Shown here: positions 33,567-42,585 of the stretch, one piece after another
How positions within the stretch are numbered: position 1 is the stretch's first letter
Layout of the letters: every line of letters starts with the position of its first letter
NCBI RefSeq assembly: GCF_001509795.1
Contig: NZ_LLZN01000042.1
Location: 62,001-126,000 of the forward strand
Direction: 5' to 3'
Origin: Streptomyces sp. NRRL WC-3605
GTDB lineage: Bacteria; Actinomycetota; Actinomycetes; Streptomycetales; Streptomycetaceae
DNA: 64,000 bases
Notes under the pieces: model-generated
The model's input: the letters and a program-made list of their open reading frames with translations, nothing else
Told to the model about the DNA's origin: nothing
Database searches by the model: none
Made by a program: the position numbers and the translations under genes

Positions 33567-34430
33567 ATGGGAGTCCTGAAGAAGTTCGAGCAGCGTCTCG
33601 AAGGTCTGGTCAACGGCACCTTCGCCAAGGTGTTCAAGTCCGAGGTGCAGCCCGTGGAGATCGCCGGAGCGCTGCAGCGCGAGTGCGACAACAACGCCAC
33701 GATCTGGAACCGCGACCGCACGGTCGTCCCCAACGACTTCATCGTGGAGCTGAGCACACCGGACTACGAGCGGCTGAGCCCCTACTCCGGCCAGCTCGGC
33801 GACGAGCTCGCGGGCATGGTCCGCGACTACGCCAAGCAGCAGCGCTACACCTTCATGGGTCCGATCAAGGTCCACCTCGAGAAGGCCGACGACCTCGACA
33901 CCGGCCTGTACCGGGTGCGCAGCCGCACCCTCGCCGGCTCCACCGACCAGCAGGCCGGCGGCCCCCAGCGGCCCGCCCCGGCCGGACGCCCCGGCGCCCC
34001 GGGCGGCTACGGCTACCCGCCGGCCGCCGCGCCCACGGGCGCCCCGCCGATGCCGGCCGCTCCGCCCCCCGGCGGACGTCCCGGCGGCTACGGCTACCCG
34101 CAGCCCGCCGGCGGCGCGCGTCCTCCCGCCGCCCCGGCACCCGGCGGACGCACCCGCTACTGGATCGAGATCAACGGCACCCGCCACCAGATCTCCCGCG
34201 CCACGCTCGTGCTGGGCCGCAGCACCGACGCCGACGTGCGGATCGACGACCCCGGCGTGTCCCGCCGGCACTGCGAGATCCGGACCGGAACGCCCTCGAC
34301 GATCCAGGATCTCGGGTCCACCAACGGCATCGTGGTGGACGGGCAGCACACCACCCGCGCTACGCTCCGCGACGGCTCGCGGATCGTCGTGGGCAGCACC
34401 ACCATCATTTACCGGCAAGCCGAAGGGTGA
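33567..34430 (+). CDS. fhaA: FHA-domain protein FhaA
   Basis: 287 residues. N-terminal DUF3662 domain (MGVLKKFEQRLEGLVNGTFAKVFKSEVQPVEIA), a Pro/Gly/Ala/Tyr-rich linker, and a C-terminal FHA domain (about 195-283) with LGRSTDADVRIDDPGVSRRHCEI and DLGSTNGI. FHA domains bind phosphothreonine; in mycobacteria FhaA is phosphorylated by PknB and binds the pseudokinase of the MviN lipid II flippase, linking kinase signalling to peptidoglycan export. GGAGGAGG is 6 bases before the ATG. First gene of the rightward operon. Confidence 0.9.
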   Translation: MGVLKKFEQRLEGLVNGTFAKVFKSEVQPVEIAGALQRECDNNATIWNRDRTVVPNDFIVELSTPDYERLSPYSGQLGDELAGMVRDYAKQQRYTFMGPIKVHLEKADDLDTGLYRVRSRTLAGSTDQQAGGPQRPAPAGRPGAPGGYGYPPAAAPTGAPPMPAAPPPGGRPGGYGYPQPAGGARPPAAPAPGGRTRYWIEINGTRHQISRATLVLGRSTDADVRIDDPGVSRRHCEIRTGTPSTIQDLGSTNGIVVDGQHTTRATLRDGSRIVVGSTTIIYRQAEG

Positions 34431-34440
34431 AGCGGGGGCA

Positions 34441-34956
34441 ATGTCAGAGCTGACCCTCACGGTCATGCGGCTGGGTTTCCTGGCCGTACTGTGGCTGTTC
34501 GTGATCGTGGCCGTGCAGGTCATCCGCAGCGACCTGTTCGGTACGCGTGTCACCCAGCGCGGGTCCAGGCGAGAGGCCGGACGGCAGCAGCAGGCCGCCC
34601 GCCAGGCCGCCGCGCCGCCACAGCAGCGCGGCCAGCAGGGCGGCGGCCGCCAGCGCCGCAACGCCCCCACCAAGCTGGTCGTGTCCGAGGGCACGCTCAC
34701 CGGCACCACCGTCGCCCTCCAGGGCCAGACGATCACCCTGGGCCGGGCGCACGACAGCACGATCGTGCTGGACGACGACTACGCATCCAGCCGGCATGCC
34801 AGGATCTACCCGGACCGCGACGGCCAGTGGATCGTCGAGGACCTTGGCTCCACCAACGGCACGTACCTCGACCGAACGCGGCTGACGACCCCCACGCCTG
34901 TTCCGCTGGGCGCGCCGATCCGCATCGGCAAGACCGTCATCGAGCTGCGGAAGTAG
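34441..34956 (+). CDS. fhaB: Membrane FHA-domain protein FhaB (FipA type)
   Basis: 171 residues. One N-terminal transmembrane helix (VMRLGFLAVLWLFVIVAVQVI), a Gln/Arg/Ala-rich linker and a C-terminal FHA domain (ITLGRAHDSTIVLDDDYASSRHARI; DLGSTNGTYLD). It starts 10 bases after fhaA. In mycobacteria FhaB/FipA binds phosphorylated FtsZ and connects kinases with division under stress. Streptomyces role is inferred from synteny. Confidence 0.9.
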   Translation: MSELTLTVMRLGFLAVLWLFVIVAVQVIRSDLFGTRVTQRGSRREAGRQQQAARQAAAPPQQRGQQGGGRQRRNAPTKLVVSEGTLTGTTVALQGQTITLGRAHDSTIVLDDDYASSRHARIYPDRDGQWIVEDLGSTNGTYLDRTRLTTPTPVPLGAPIRIGKTVIELRK

Positions 34957-35040
34957 TACGAACATGAGCGAGCGGAGCGAGCACGCAGCGGTGGCCCCCA
35001 CCCAGGGCCCCGGCGCGCTCCCGACCGGAGGGTGGGCACC

Positions 35041-36621
35041 GTGCGGATGTACCCGGAGCCGACGGGCGAGGTGCGCATGAGTCTGTCACTGCGCTTCGCC
35101 GCCGGATCGCACAAAGGCATGATCCGGGAGGGCAACGAGGACTCCGGATACGCCGGGCCCCGCCTGCTCGCCATCGCCGACGGCATGGGCGGCGCGGCCG
35201 CCGGCGAGGTCGCCTCCTCCGAGGCCATCTCCACGATCGTGGCGCTCGACGACGACGTCCCGGGCTCCGACCTGCTCACCTCGCTCGGCACCGCCGTGCA
35301 GCGCGCCAACGACCAGCTGCGCTCGATGGTCGAGGAGGACCCGCAGCTGGAGGGCATGGGCACCACACTCACCGCCCTGCTGTGGACCGGACAGCGCCTC
35401 GGCCTCGTCCACGTCGGCGACTCGCGCGCGTACCTGCTGCGCGACGGCGTCCTCACCCAGATCACGCAGGACCACACCTGGGTGCAGCGGCTGGTCGACG
35501 AGGGCCGGATCACCGAGGAAGAGGCCACCACCCACCCGCAGCGCTCCCTCCTGATGCGCGCACTGGGCAGCGGCGACCATGTGGACCCCGACCTGTCGAT
35601 CCGCGAGGTCCGCGCCGGCGACCGGTACCTGATCTGCTCCGACGGCCTGTCCGGCGTCGTGTCCCACCAGACCCTGGAGGACACCCTCGCCAGCTACCAG
35701 GGCCCGCAGGAGACGGTCCAGGAGCTGATCCAGCTCGCCCTGCGCGGCGGCGGCCCCGACAACATCACGGTGATCGTCGCGGACGTCCTCGACCTGGACA
35801 CCGGGGACACCCTCGCCGGGCAGCTCTCCGACACCCCGGTCGTGGTCGGCGCCGTCGCCGAGAACCAGCAGCACCACCCGCACGACAACGGCATCATGCA
35901 GACGCCCGCGGGCCGCGCCTCCGGGCTCGGCCGCCAGGTGCCCGGCCAGGGCGGGGGCGGCGAGTTCGGCCCGCCCGGCTCCGGCGACACCACCGGCTAT
36001 GCGCCGACGGACGGCTTCGGCGCCTACACCGACGACGACTTCGTCAAGCCCGGCAAGGGCCGCAAGTGGCTGAAGAGATCCCTCTACACGGTCCTCGCGC
36101 TCGCCGTCATCGGCGGCGGCATGTACGGCGGCTACCGCTGGACGCAGACGCAGTACTACGTCGGCACGAACGACGAGCACGTCGCGCTGTACCGCGGGAT
36201 CAGCCAGGACCTGGCCTGGGTGTCGTTGTCGAAGGTGGAGAAGGACCACCCCGAGATCGAACTCAAGTACCTGCCGCCCTACCAGCAGAAGCTGGTCGAG
36301 GCGACCATCGCCGAAGGCGGTCTCAAGGACGCCCAGGCGAAGATCGACGAACTGGCGCTGCAGGCGTCCGCGTGCAAGAAGCGGGCCGACCGCCAGGCCG
36401 CCGAGAGCGAGAAGAACGCGAAGACGGGTGAGGGCGAGGCCGGAGGCACCACGGGAACCACCCGCACCTCCCTCACGTCCAAGGCGACATCGACGCCGTC
36501 GCCCAACTCGTCCACTTCACCTCCCTCGTCCACCTCCCCGACACCGACTGCGACGCCAAGCCCCGGCCCGACCCTCTCGGAGGAAGAGCAGAAGGTCGTC
36601 TCGAACTGCGGTACGCAGTAG
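35041..36621 (+). CDS. pstP: PP2C-type Ser/Thr phosphatase PstP
   Basis: 526 residues. GTG start with GGAGG 9 bases upstream. Catalytic domain (about 12-250) with metal-binding motifs REGNEDSGY, IADGMGGAAAGE, GDSRAYLLRDG and GGPDNITVIV. A transmembrane helix (LYTVLALAVIGGGMYGGY, about 348-365) is followed by an outer domain and a Ser/Thr/Pro tail. It removes phosphates added by PknB and other kinases. Third in the fhaA-pknB run. Confidence 0.9.
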   Translation: MRMYPEPTGEVRMSLSLRFAAGSHKGMIREGNEDSGYAGPRLLAIADGMGGAAAGEVASSEAISTIVALDDDVPGSDLLTSLGTAVQRANDQLRSMVEEDPQLEGMGTTLTALLWTGQRLGLVHVGDSRAYLLRDGVLTQITQDHTWVQRLVDEGRITEEEATTHPQRSLLMRALGSGDHVDPDLSIREVRAGDRYLICSDGLSGVVSHQTLEDTLASYQGPQETVQELIQLALRGGGPDNITVIVADVLDLDTGDTLAGQLSDTPVVVGAVAENQQHHPHDNGIMQTPAGRASGLGRQVPGQGGGGEFGPPGSGDTTGYAPTDGFGAYTDDDFVKPGKGRKWLKRSLYTVLALAVIGGGMYGGYRWTQTQYYVGTNDEHVALYRGISQDLAWVSLSKVEKDHPEIELKYLPPYQQKLVEATIAEGGLKDAQAKIDELALQASACKKRADRQAAESEKNAKTGEGEAGGTTGTTRTSLTSKATSTPSPNSSTSPPSSTSPTPTATPSPGPTLSEEEQKVVSNCGTQ

Positions 36622-36648
36622 GCAAGCCGTGAGAGGCCCCGTCACACG

Positions 36649-38091
36649 ATGAGCAGTACTACGAACTCGCCGACGCACCACACGTCCACGATCGGCGCCA
36701 TCGGAGCGCCGAGCCGCCGCAACACCGAACTCGGGTTGCTGGTCTTCGCGGTCGTGATCCCGGTGTTCGCCTACGCCAACGTGGGTCTGGCGATCAACGA
36801 CGAAGTGCCGGCCGGCCTGCTCGCCTACGGCATCGGCCTGGGCCTGCTGGCAGGCATAGGCCATCTCGCCGTACGCAAGTTCGCGCCGTACGCGGACCCG
36901 CTGATGCTCCCGCTGGCGACCCTGCTGAACGGGCTCGGGCTGGTCATCATCTGGCGCCTGGACCAGTCGAAGCGTCTCCAGGCGAGCAAGACGTTCGTCG
37001 AGGCGGCACCGCGTCAGCTGCTGTACTCGGCCATGGGCGTGGCCCTGCTGGTGGCCGTGCTGATCTTCCTCAAGGACCACCGCGTCCTGCAGCGCTACAC
37101 CTACATCTCCATGGCGGGTGCGCTGTTCCTCCTGCTCCTGCCGCTGGTGCCCGGACTCGGCGCCAACGTCTACGGCGCCAAGATCTGGATCAAGATCCCC
37201 GGCCTCGGCACGCTGCAGCCCGGCGAGTTCGCGAAGATCGTCCTCGCGGTCTTCTTCGCCGGCTACCTCATGGTCAAGAGAGACGCCCTTGCGCTGGCCA
37301 GCCGCCGCTTCATGGGCCTGTACCTGCCCCGTGGCCGCGACCTCGGACCGATCATCGTCGTATGGATGATCTCGATCCTGATCCTGGTCTTCGAGACCGA
37401 CCTCGGTACGTCCCTGCTGTTCTTCGGGATGTTCGTCATCATGCTGTACGTCGCCACCGAGCGGACCAGCTGGATCGTCTTCGGTCTGCTGATGTCCGCG
37501 GTCGGCGCCGTCGGTGTGGCGAGCTTCGAGCCCCACATCCAGACGCGTGTGAACGCCTGGCTCGACCCCGCGAACGAGTTCAAGCTCAGTCGGTCGGGCG
37601 CGCTCGGTCACACCGAGCAGGCCATGCAGGCCCTCTGGGCCTTCGGCTCCGGCGGCACCCTCGGCACCGGCCTCGGCCAGGGCAACTCCGACCTCATCGG
37701 CTTCGCCGCCAACTCCGACTTCATCCTCGCCACCTTCGGCGAGGAGCTCGGCCTGGCCGGCGTCATGGCGATCCTGCTGCTCTACGGCCTGATCGTCGAA
37801 CGCGGCGTTCGCACGGCCCTCGCGGCCCGCGACCCCTTCGGCAAGCTGCTGGCCGTCGGCCTGTCCGGCGCCTTCGCCCTCCAGGTCTTCGTCGTCGCCG
37901 GCGGTGTCATGGGTCTCATCCCGCTGACCGGTATGACGCTGCCCTTCGTGGCGTACGGCGGTTCCTCCGTGATCGCCAACTGGGCCCTGATCGGCATCCT
38001 GCTCCGGATCAGCGATACGGCCCGCCGTCCCGCGCCGGCCCCGGCGCCCAACCCCGACGCCGAGATGACCCAGGTGGTCCGCCCGTCATGA
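36649..38091 (+). CDS. rodA: SEDS peptidoglycan glycosyltransferase, RodA/FtsW family
   Basis: 480 residues, ten transmembrane helices. SEDS hallmarks include PGEFAKIVLAVFFAGYL, VFETDLGTSLLFFGMF, GLGQGNSDLIGFAANSDFILATFGEELG and TGMTLPFVAYGGSSVIANWALIG. It polymerises lipid II with its partner PBP. The stop overlaps the pbpA start (ATGA), which supports a SEDS-PBP pair. Called RodA from synteny; FtsW is elsewhere. Confidence 0.9.
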   Translation: MSSTTNSPTHHTSTIGAIGAPSRRNTELGLLVFAVVIPVFAYANVGLAINDEVPAGLLAYGIGLGLLAGIGHLAVRKFAPYADPLMLPLATLLNGLGLVIIWRLDQSKRLQASKTFVEAAPRQLLYSAMGVALLVAVLIFLKDHRVLQRYTYISMAGALFLLLLPLVPGLGANVYGAKIWIKIPGLGTLQPGEFAKIVLAVFFAGYLMVKRDALALASRRFMGLYLPRGRDLGPIIVVWMISILILVFETDLGTSLLFFGMFVIMLYVATERTSWIVFGLLMSAVGAVGVASFEPHIQTRVNAWLDPANEFKLSRSGALGHTEQAMQALWAFGSGGTLGTGLGQGNSDLIGFAANSDFILATFGEELGLAGVMAILLLYGLIVERGVRTALAARDPFGKLLAVGLSGAFALQVFVVAGGVMGLIPLTGMTLPFVAYGGSSVIANWALIGILLRISDTARRPAPAPAPNPDAEMTQVVRPS

Positions 38092-39563
38092 ACAAGCCCC
38101 TACGCCGGATCGCGATCTTCTGCGGACTCCTCGTTCTGGCCCTGCTGATCCGTGACAACTGGATCCAGTACGTCCAGGCCGACGAGCTGAGGACCGACAA
38201 GAACAACCGTCGCGTCATCATCGAGCGCTACAGCACCCCGCGCGGCAACATCATCGTCGACGGCAAGGCCATCACCGGCTTCAAGGAGACGAGCGGCAGC
38301 GACTTCAAGTACAAGCGGACGTACACCAACGGCCCCATGTGGGCGCCGGTCACCGGGTACGCCTCGCAGGCCTTCGGGGCCACGCAGCTGGAGTCCATCG
38401 AGGACGGCATCCTCACCGGCAACGACGACCGCCTGTTCTTCCGCAACACCCTCGACATGATCACGGGCAAGGAGAACAAGGGCGGCAACGTCGTCACCAC
38501 GCTCAACGCCGCCGCGCAGAAGGCCGCGTACAACGGCCTGAAGGCGCAGGGCGGCAAGGGTGCCGTCGCGGCCATCGAGCCGTCCACCGGCAAGATCCTG
38601 GCGCTGGCGTCCTTCCCGTCGTACGACCCGTCGTCCTTCGCGGGCAACTCCACGACGACCGACACCAAGGCGTGGACGGGCCTGCAGAAGAAGAACAACG
38701 CCGCCGACCCGATGCTCAACCGGGCGCTGCGCGAGGTCTACCCGCCCGGCTCGACGTTCAAGGTCGTCACCGCGGCCGCCGCCCTGCAGCACGGCCTCTA
38801 CAAGGACGCGGACGAGAAGACGGACTCCCCCGACCCGTGGGTCATGACGGGGACGAACACCAAGCTCCCCAACGAGGGCAACATCCCCTGCAAGAACGCG
38901 ACGCTTCGGGTCGCCCTGCAGTACTCCTGCAACACCGTCTTCGGCAAGGTCGGGGCGGACCTCGGCAACGAGAAGATGCTGGAGACCGCGAAGGCGTTCG
39001 GCTTCACCGAGGAGCAGTTCACCCCGGTCCGCGCCACCGCCTCCGTCTTCTCCGACGACATGAACCCCTCGCAGACCGCGCTGTCCTCCATCGGCCAGTT
39101 CAACACCGCCGCGACGCCGCTGCAGATGGCCATGGTCGCCTCCGCCGTCGCCAACGGCGGCACGCTGATGAAGCCGTACATGGTGGACGAGCTCCAGACG
39201 CACAACCTGGACGCCATCGAGAAGACCGACCCGGAGGAGCTGGGCAGGCCGCTGTCGGCCGCGAACGCCCAGATCCTGCAGTCGATGATGGAGACGGTCG
39301 TCGAGAAGGGCACCGGCCAAAAGGCGCAGATCCCGAACGCCACCGTCGGCGGCAAGACCGGTACCGCGCAGCACGGCGTGGACAACAGCGAGAACCCCTA
39401 CGCGTGGTTCATCTCCTACGCCAAGGTCGACGACAGCGCGCCCGTGGCCGTGGCCGTGGTGGTCGAGGACGAGAACGCCGTCCGTGACGACATCTCCGGC
39501 GGCGGTCTGGCGGCGCCCATCGCGAAGAGCGTCATGGAGGCGGTCATCAACAGCAAGAAGTGA
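38088..39563 (+). CDS. pbpA: Class B penicillin-binding protein PbpA
   Basis: 491 residues. N-terminal membrane anchor (IAIFCGLLVLALLIRDNWI), a PBP dimer-like region, then transpeptidase motifs PGSTFK (catalytic Ser), YSCNT (SxN) and GGKTGTAQ. A short PbpA-type enzyme without a PASTA domain. It cross-links glycan strands made by the overlapping RodA gene product. In mycobacteria it is controlled by PknB. Confidence 0.9.
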   Translation: MNKPLRRIAIFCGLLVLALLIRDNWIQYVQADELRTDKNNRRVIIERYSTPRGNIIVDGKAITGFKETSGSDFKYKRTYTNGPMWAPVTGYASQAFGATQLESIEDGILTGNDDRLFFRNTLDMITGKENKGGNVVTTLNAAAQKAAYNGLKAQGGKGAVAAIEPSTGKILALASFPSYDPSSFAGNSTTTDTKAWTGLQKKNNAADPMLNRALREVYPPGSTFKVVTAAAALQHGLYKDADEKTDSPDPWVMTGTNTKLPNEGNIPCKNATLRVALQYSCNTVFGKVGADLGNEKMLETAKAFGFTEEQFTPVRATASVFSDDMNPSQTALSSIGQFNTAATPLQMAMVASAVANGGTLMKPYMVDELQTHNLDAIEKTDPEELGRPLSAANAQILQSMMETVVEKGTGQKAQIPNATVGGKTGTAQHGVDNSENPYAWFISYAKVDDSAPVAVAVVVEDENAVRDDISGGGLAAPIAKSVMEAVINSKK

Positions 39564-39732
39564 CCCCGCTCACGTCCCCTTCACATCGGTGCACGTTGCG
39601 ATACCGGTCCTGTATCGGGTTACGGGCTTGGCCAGGTCACGCAGGATGAGCCGGGTACGGTATGCCCGGACGGACCACCGCCACACCCACAAGGGTGAGG
39701 GCGGGACCGACGGAGAGGGCTGGTAGGTAGCT

Positions 39733-41721
39733 ATGGAAGAGCCGCGTCGCCTCGGCGGCCGGTACGAACTGGGCCAGGTGCTCGGTCGTGGTGGCATGGC
39801 GGAGGTCTACCTCGCGCATGACACCCGGCTCGGCCGCACCGTGGCGGTGAAGACGCTGCGGGCGGACCTCGCGCGCGACCCGTCCTTCCAGGCCCGGTTC
39901 CGCCGGGAGGCCCAGTCGGCCGCCTCGCTCAACCATCCCGCGATCGTGGCGGTCTACGACACGGGCGAGGACTACATCGACAACGTGTCGATCCCGTACA
40001 TCGTCATGGAGTACGTCGACGGGTCCACGCTGCGTGAGCTCCTGCACAGCGGCCGCAAGCTGCTGCCGGAGCGGGCGATGGAGATGACCATCGGCATCCT
40101 CCAGGGTCTGGAGTACGCCCACCGCAACGGCATCGTCCACCGGGACATCAAGCCGGCGAACGTCATGCTGACGCGCAACGGCCAGGTCAAGGTCATGGAC
40201 TTCGGCATCGCCCGCGCCATGGGCGACTCCGGGATGACGATGACCCAGACCGCGGCCGTCATCGGCACCGCCCAGTACCTCTCGCCGGAGCAGGCCAAGG
40301 GCGAGCAGGTCGACGCCCGGTCGGACCTGTACTCCACCGGCTGTCTGCTGTACGAGCTCCTGACGGTCCGGCCGCCGTTCGTCGGCGACTCCCCGGTCGC
40401 CGTCGCGTACCAGCACGTGCGCGAGGAGGCCCAGGCCCCGTCGGTCTTCGACCCCGAGATCACGCCCGAGATGGACGCGATCGTGCTGAAGGCCCTGACG
40501 AAGGACCCCAACTACCGCTACCAGTCGGCCGACGAGATGCGCGCCGACATCGAGGCCTGCCTCGACGGCCAGCCCGTCGCCGCCACGGCCGCGATGGGTT
40601 CCGTGGGCTACGGCGGCTACCCCGACGACCAGCCGACGACGGCCCTGCGCCAGCAGGACGCCGGCGCCACGTCGATGCTGCCGCCCATGAACCCGGACGA
40701 CGGCGGATTCGGCTACGACGACCGCGTCGACCGGCGCCGGCAGAAGAAGTCCAACACCTCCACGATCCTGCTGGCCGTCGCGGCCGTGCTGGTCCTCGTG
40801 GGCGCGATCCTCATCGGCAAGTGGGTCTTCGACGGAGGCACGGCGAGCAACGACTCCGTCGCCGTCCCGAGCCTGGTCGGCGAGAGCCAGAGCGCCGCCC
40901 GCGAGCTCCTCGCCAACGTCGACCTCGAGCTGGGCGAGGTCAAGCAGGACGAGTGCGAGAACCAGCCCAAGGGCAAGATCTGCTCGCAGAGCCCCGACTC
41001 CAAGACCAAGGTGGACAAGGGCTCCAAGGTCGACGTCGTGGTGTCCACGGGCGCCCCGAAGGTGACCGTGCCGAGCGTGATCGGGATCAGCCTCGAGGAC
41101 GCCCGGAAGAAGCTGGAGGGCGACGACTTCCAGTTCACGATCAAGACCGAGACGCGCGAGGTCTCCTCCGAGGAGCCCGGCACCGTCCTCGACCAGGACC
41201 CGGCGCGCGGCGAAGAGGTCGAGAAGGGCTCCACGATCACCCTGACCGTCGCCAAGGAGCAGGAGCAGTCGACCGTCCCGGACGTCGCCGGCCGTACCTG
41301 TGACGAGGCGAAGGCCCAGATGCAGGACAACGACCTCACCGGCAACTGCACCGAGGTCGAGACCCAGGACCCGAACCAGGTCGGCAAGGTCATCTCCACG
41401 TCCCCGGCGGCCAACAGCAAGGTCGACAAGAACTCCACGGTGACCATCCAGATCGGCAAGCAGGCCGCGCAGAAGGCGCAGATGCCCAACGTCGTCGGTC
41501 AGACGCTCGGCCAGGCCAAGCAGACCCTGGGGCAGGCCGGGTTCACCAACATCCAGTTGGAGAACGGCAGCGACCAGAACGACAACGCCCTCGTCGTCCG
41601 GCAGGACCCCAACGCCGGCCAGCAGGTCGACCCCGCGAAGACCACGGTCAAGCTGACCACGGTCGGCTTCGGCGGCGGCGACAACGGAGGTGGCCCGGGC
41701 GGCGGCGGCCCCTTCGGCTGA
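39733..41721 (+). CDS. pknB: Ser/Thr protein kinase PknB with four PASTA domains
   Basis: 662 residues. Kinase domain with GRGGMAEVY, Lys40, HRDIKPAN and DFGIA, and an activation loop MTQTAAVIGTAQYLSPEQA with Thr sites. A Tyr/Gln/Asp-rich linker leads to one transmembrane helix (ILLAVAAVLVLVGAILIGKWVF). Four PASTA repeats follow, starting at about VAVPSLVG, VTVPSVIG, STVPDVAG and AQMPNVVG, which sense muropeptides or lipid II. The Gly-rich end is short. Preceded by 169 non-coding bases, so it likely has its own promoter. PknA, which lies just upstream in mycobacteria, is absent. Confidence 0.93.
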   Translation: MEEPRRLGGRYELGQVLGRGGMAEVYLAHDTRLGRTVAVKTLRADLARDPSFQARFRREAQSAASLNHPAIVAVYDTGEDYIDNVSIPYIVMEYVDGSTLRELLHSGRKLLPERAMEMTIGILQGLEYAHRNGIVHRDIKPANVMLTRNGQVKVMDFGIARAMGDSGMTMTQTAAVIGTAQYLSPEQAKGEQVDARSDLYSTGCLLYELLTVRPPFVGDSPVAVAYQHVREEAQAPSVFDPEITPEMDAIVLKALTKDPNYRYQSADEMRADIEACLDGQPVAATAAMGSVGYGGYPDDQPTTALRQQDAGATSMLPPMNPDDGGFGYDDRVDRRRQKKSNTSTILLAVAAVLVLVGAILIGKWVFDGGTASNDSVAVPSLVGESQSAARELLANVDLELGEVKQDECENQPKGKICSQSPDSKTKVDKGSKVDVVVSTGAPKVTVPSVIGISLEDARKKLEGDDFQFTIKTETREVSSEEPGTVLDQDPARGEEVEKGSTITLTVAKEQEQSTVPDVAGRTCDEAKAQMQDNDLTGNCTEVETQDPNQVGKVISTSPAANSKVDKNSTVTIQIGKQAAQKAQMPNVVGQTLGQAKQTLGQAGFTNIQLENGSDQNDNALVVRQDPNAGQQVDPAKTTVKLTTVGFGGGDNGGGPGGGGPFG

Positions 41722-41755
41722 CCGGAGACCGCAGACCGCAGACCGCACCACACGA

Positions 41756-41793
41756 AAGAGCCCCGGCGTCCTAGAGAGGACACCGGGGCTCTT
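41756..41793. terminator. Bidirectional terminator after pknB
   Basis: A 17-bp stem with one G-T pair (41756-41772 with 41777-41793, loop AGAG), A-rich before and T-rich after, between the convergent pknB and sortase genes. Confidence 0.8.
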
Positions 41794-41805
41794 CTCACGT
41801 CCGCG

Positions 41806-42579
41806 TCAGCGCAGTTCCTCCGGCGGTGTGCGCTGCTCGTCCACCTTCTCGACGCGCTCCAGCTCGCCCCACACGACGTACCGGTAGCGGCTCGTGTAGA
41901 CCGGCGTGCAGGTCGTCAGGGTGATGTAGCGGCCCGCCTTGGTCTTCCCGGACTCCTTCGGGACGTCCCCGAGGACCTGGACGTTGTACTTCGAGGTCTC
42001 GGGAAGGACCGAGTAGACCTTGTAGACGTACCACTTGTCCTTCGTCTCGAAGACGATCGGATCGCCCTTGGCGATCTTGTGGATGTTGTGGAACTTCGCG
42101 CCGTGCCCGTCGCGGTGCGCCGCGAGGGAGAAGTTGCCCTTCTTGTCCGACGTCGGCAGCGTCGCCTTGACCGGGTCGGTGTAGTACCCGGCGACACCGT
42201 CGTTGAGGATCTTCGCCGTCGTGCCCTTCTCGACGAGGATCTCGCTCTTGCTCATCGCGGGGACGTGGAGGAAGCCGATGCCGGCTCCGGAGTCGAACTC
42301 CGGGGGGCGGCGGGAGCCGTCGTCCTGATGCGCCCAGCCGTCGCGGACCTTGTCGGCCTCCTTGTCGGCCGCGCGGTCGGCGAGGACGTTCGTCCACCAG
42401 AGGGAGTAGACGACGAACAGGCCCATCACCAGGCCCGCCGTGATGAGGAGTTCGCCGAAGACGCTGATCACCGCCGCGACGGGACCCAGACGGCGGCGGC
42501 GATCCGGCCGGCGCGGGGACTGACGCGTCGCGGAGCGGTCCGCGTACTCGGTGTCGTCGGTGGTCGATGCCACGTTCAT
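41806..42579 (-). CDS. srtE2: Class E sortase, SrtE2-like
   Basis: 257 residues. One N-terminal transmembrane helix (LLITAGLVMGLFVVYSLWW), then the sortase domain with catalytic His in SLAAHRDGHG, Cys in YITLTTCTP and Arg in TSRYRYVVWGE. Class E enzymes prefer LAXTG and in Streptomyces attach long chaplins needed for aerial growth. ATG at 42579; it begins 6 bases after the larger sortase stop. No LAXTG substrate is in this window. Confidence 0.88.
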   Translation of the reverse strand: MNVASTTDDTEYADRSATRQSPRRPDRRRRLGPVAAVISVFGELLITAGLVMGLFVVYSLWWTNVLADRAADKEADKVRDGWAHQDDGSRRPPEFDSGAGIGFLHVPAMSKSEILVEKGTTAKILNDGVAGYYTDPVKATLPTSDKKGNFSLAAHRDGHGAKFHNIHKIAKGDPIVFETKDKWYVYKVYSVLPETSKYNVQVLGDVPKESGKTKAGRYITLTTCTPVYTSRYRYVVWGELERVEKVDEQRTPPEELR

Positions 42580-42585
42580 CTGCCC

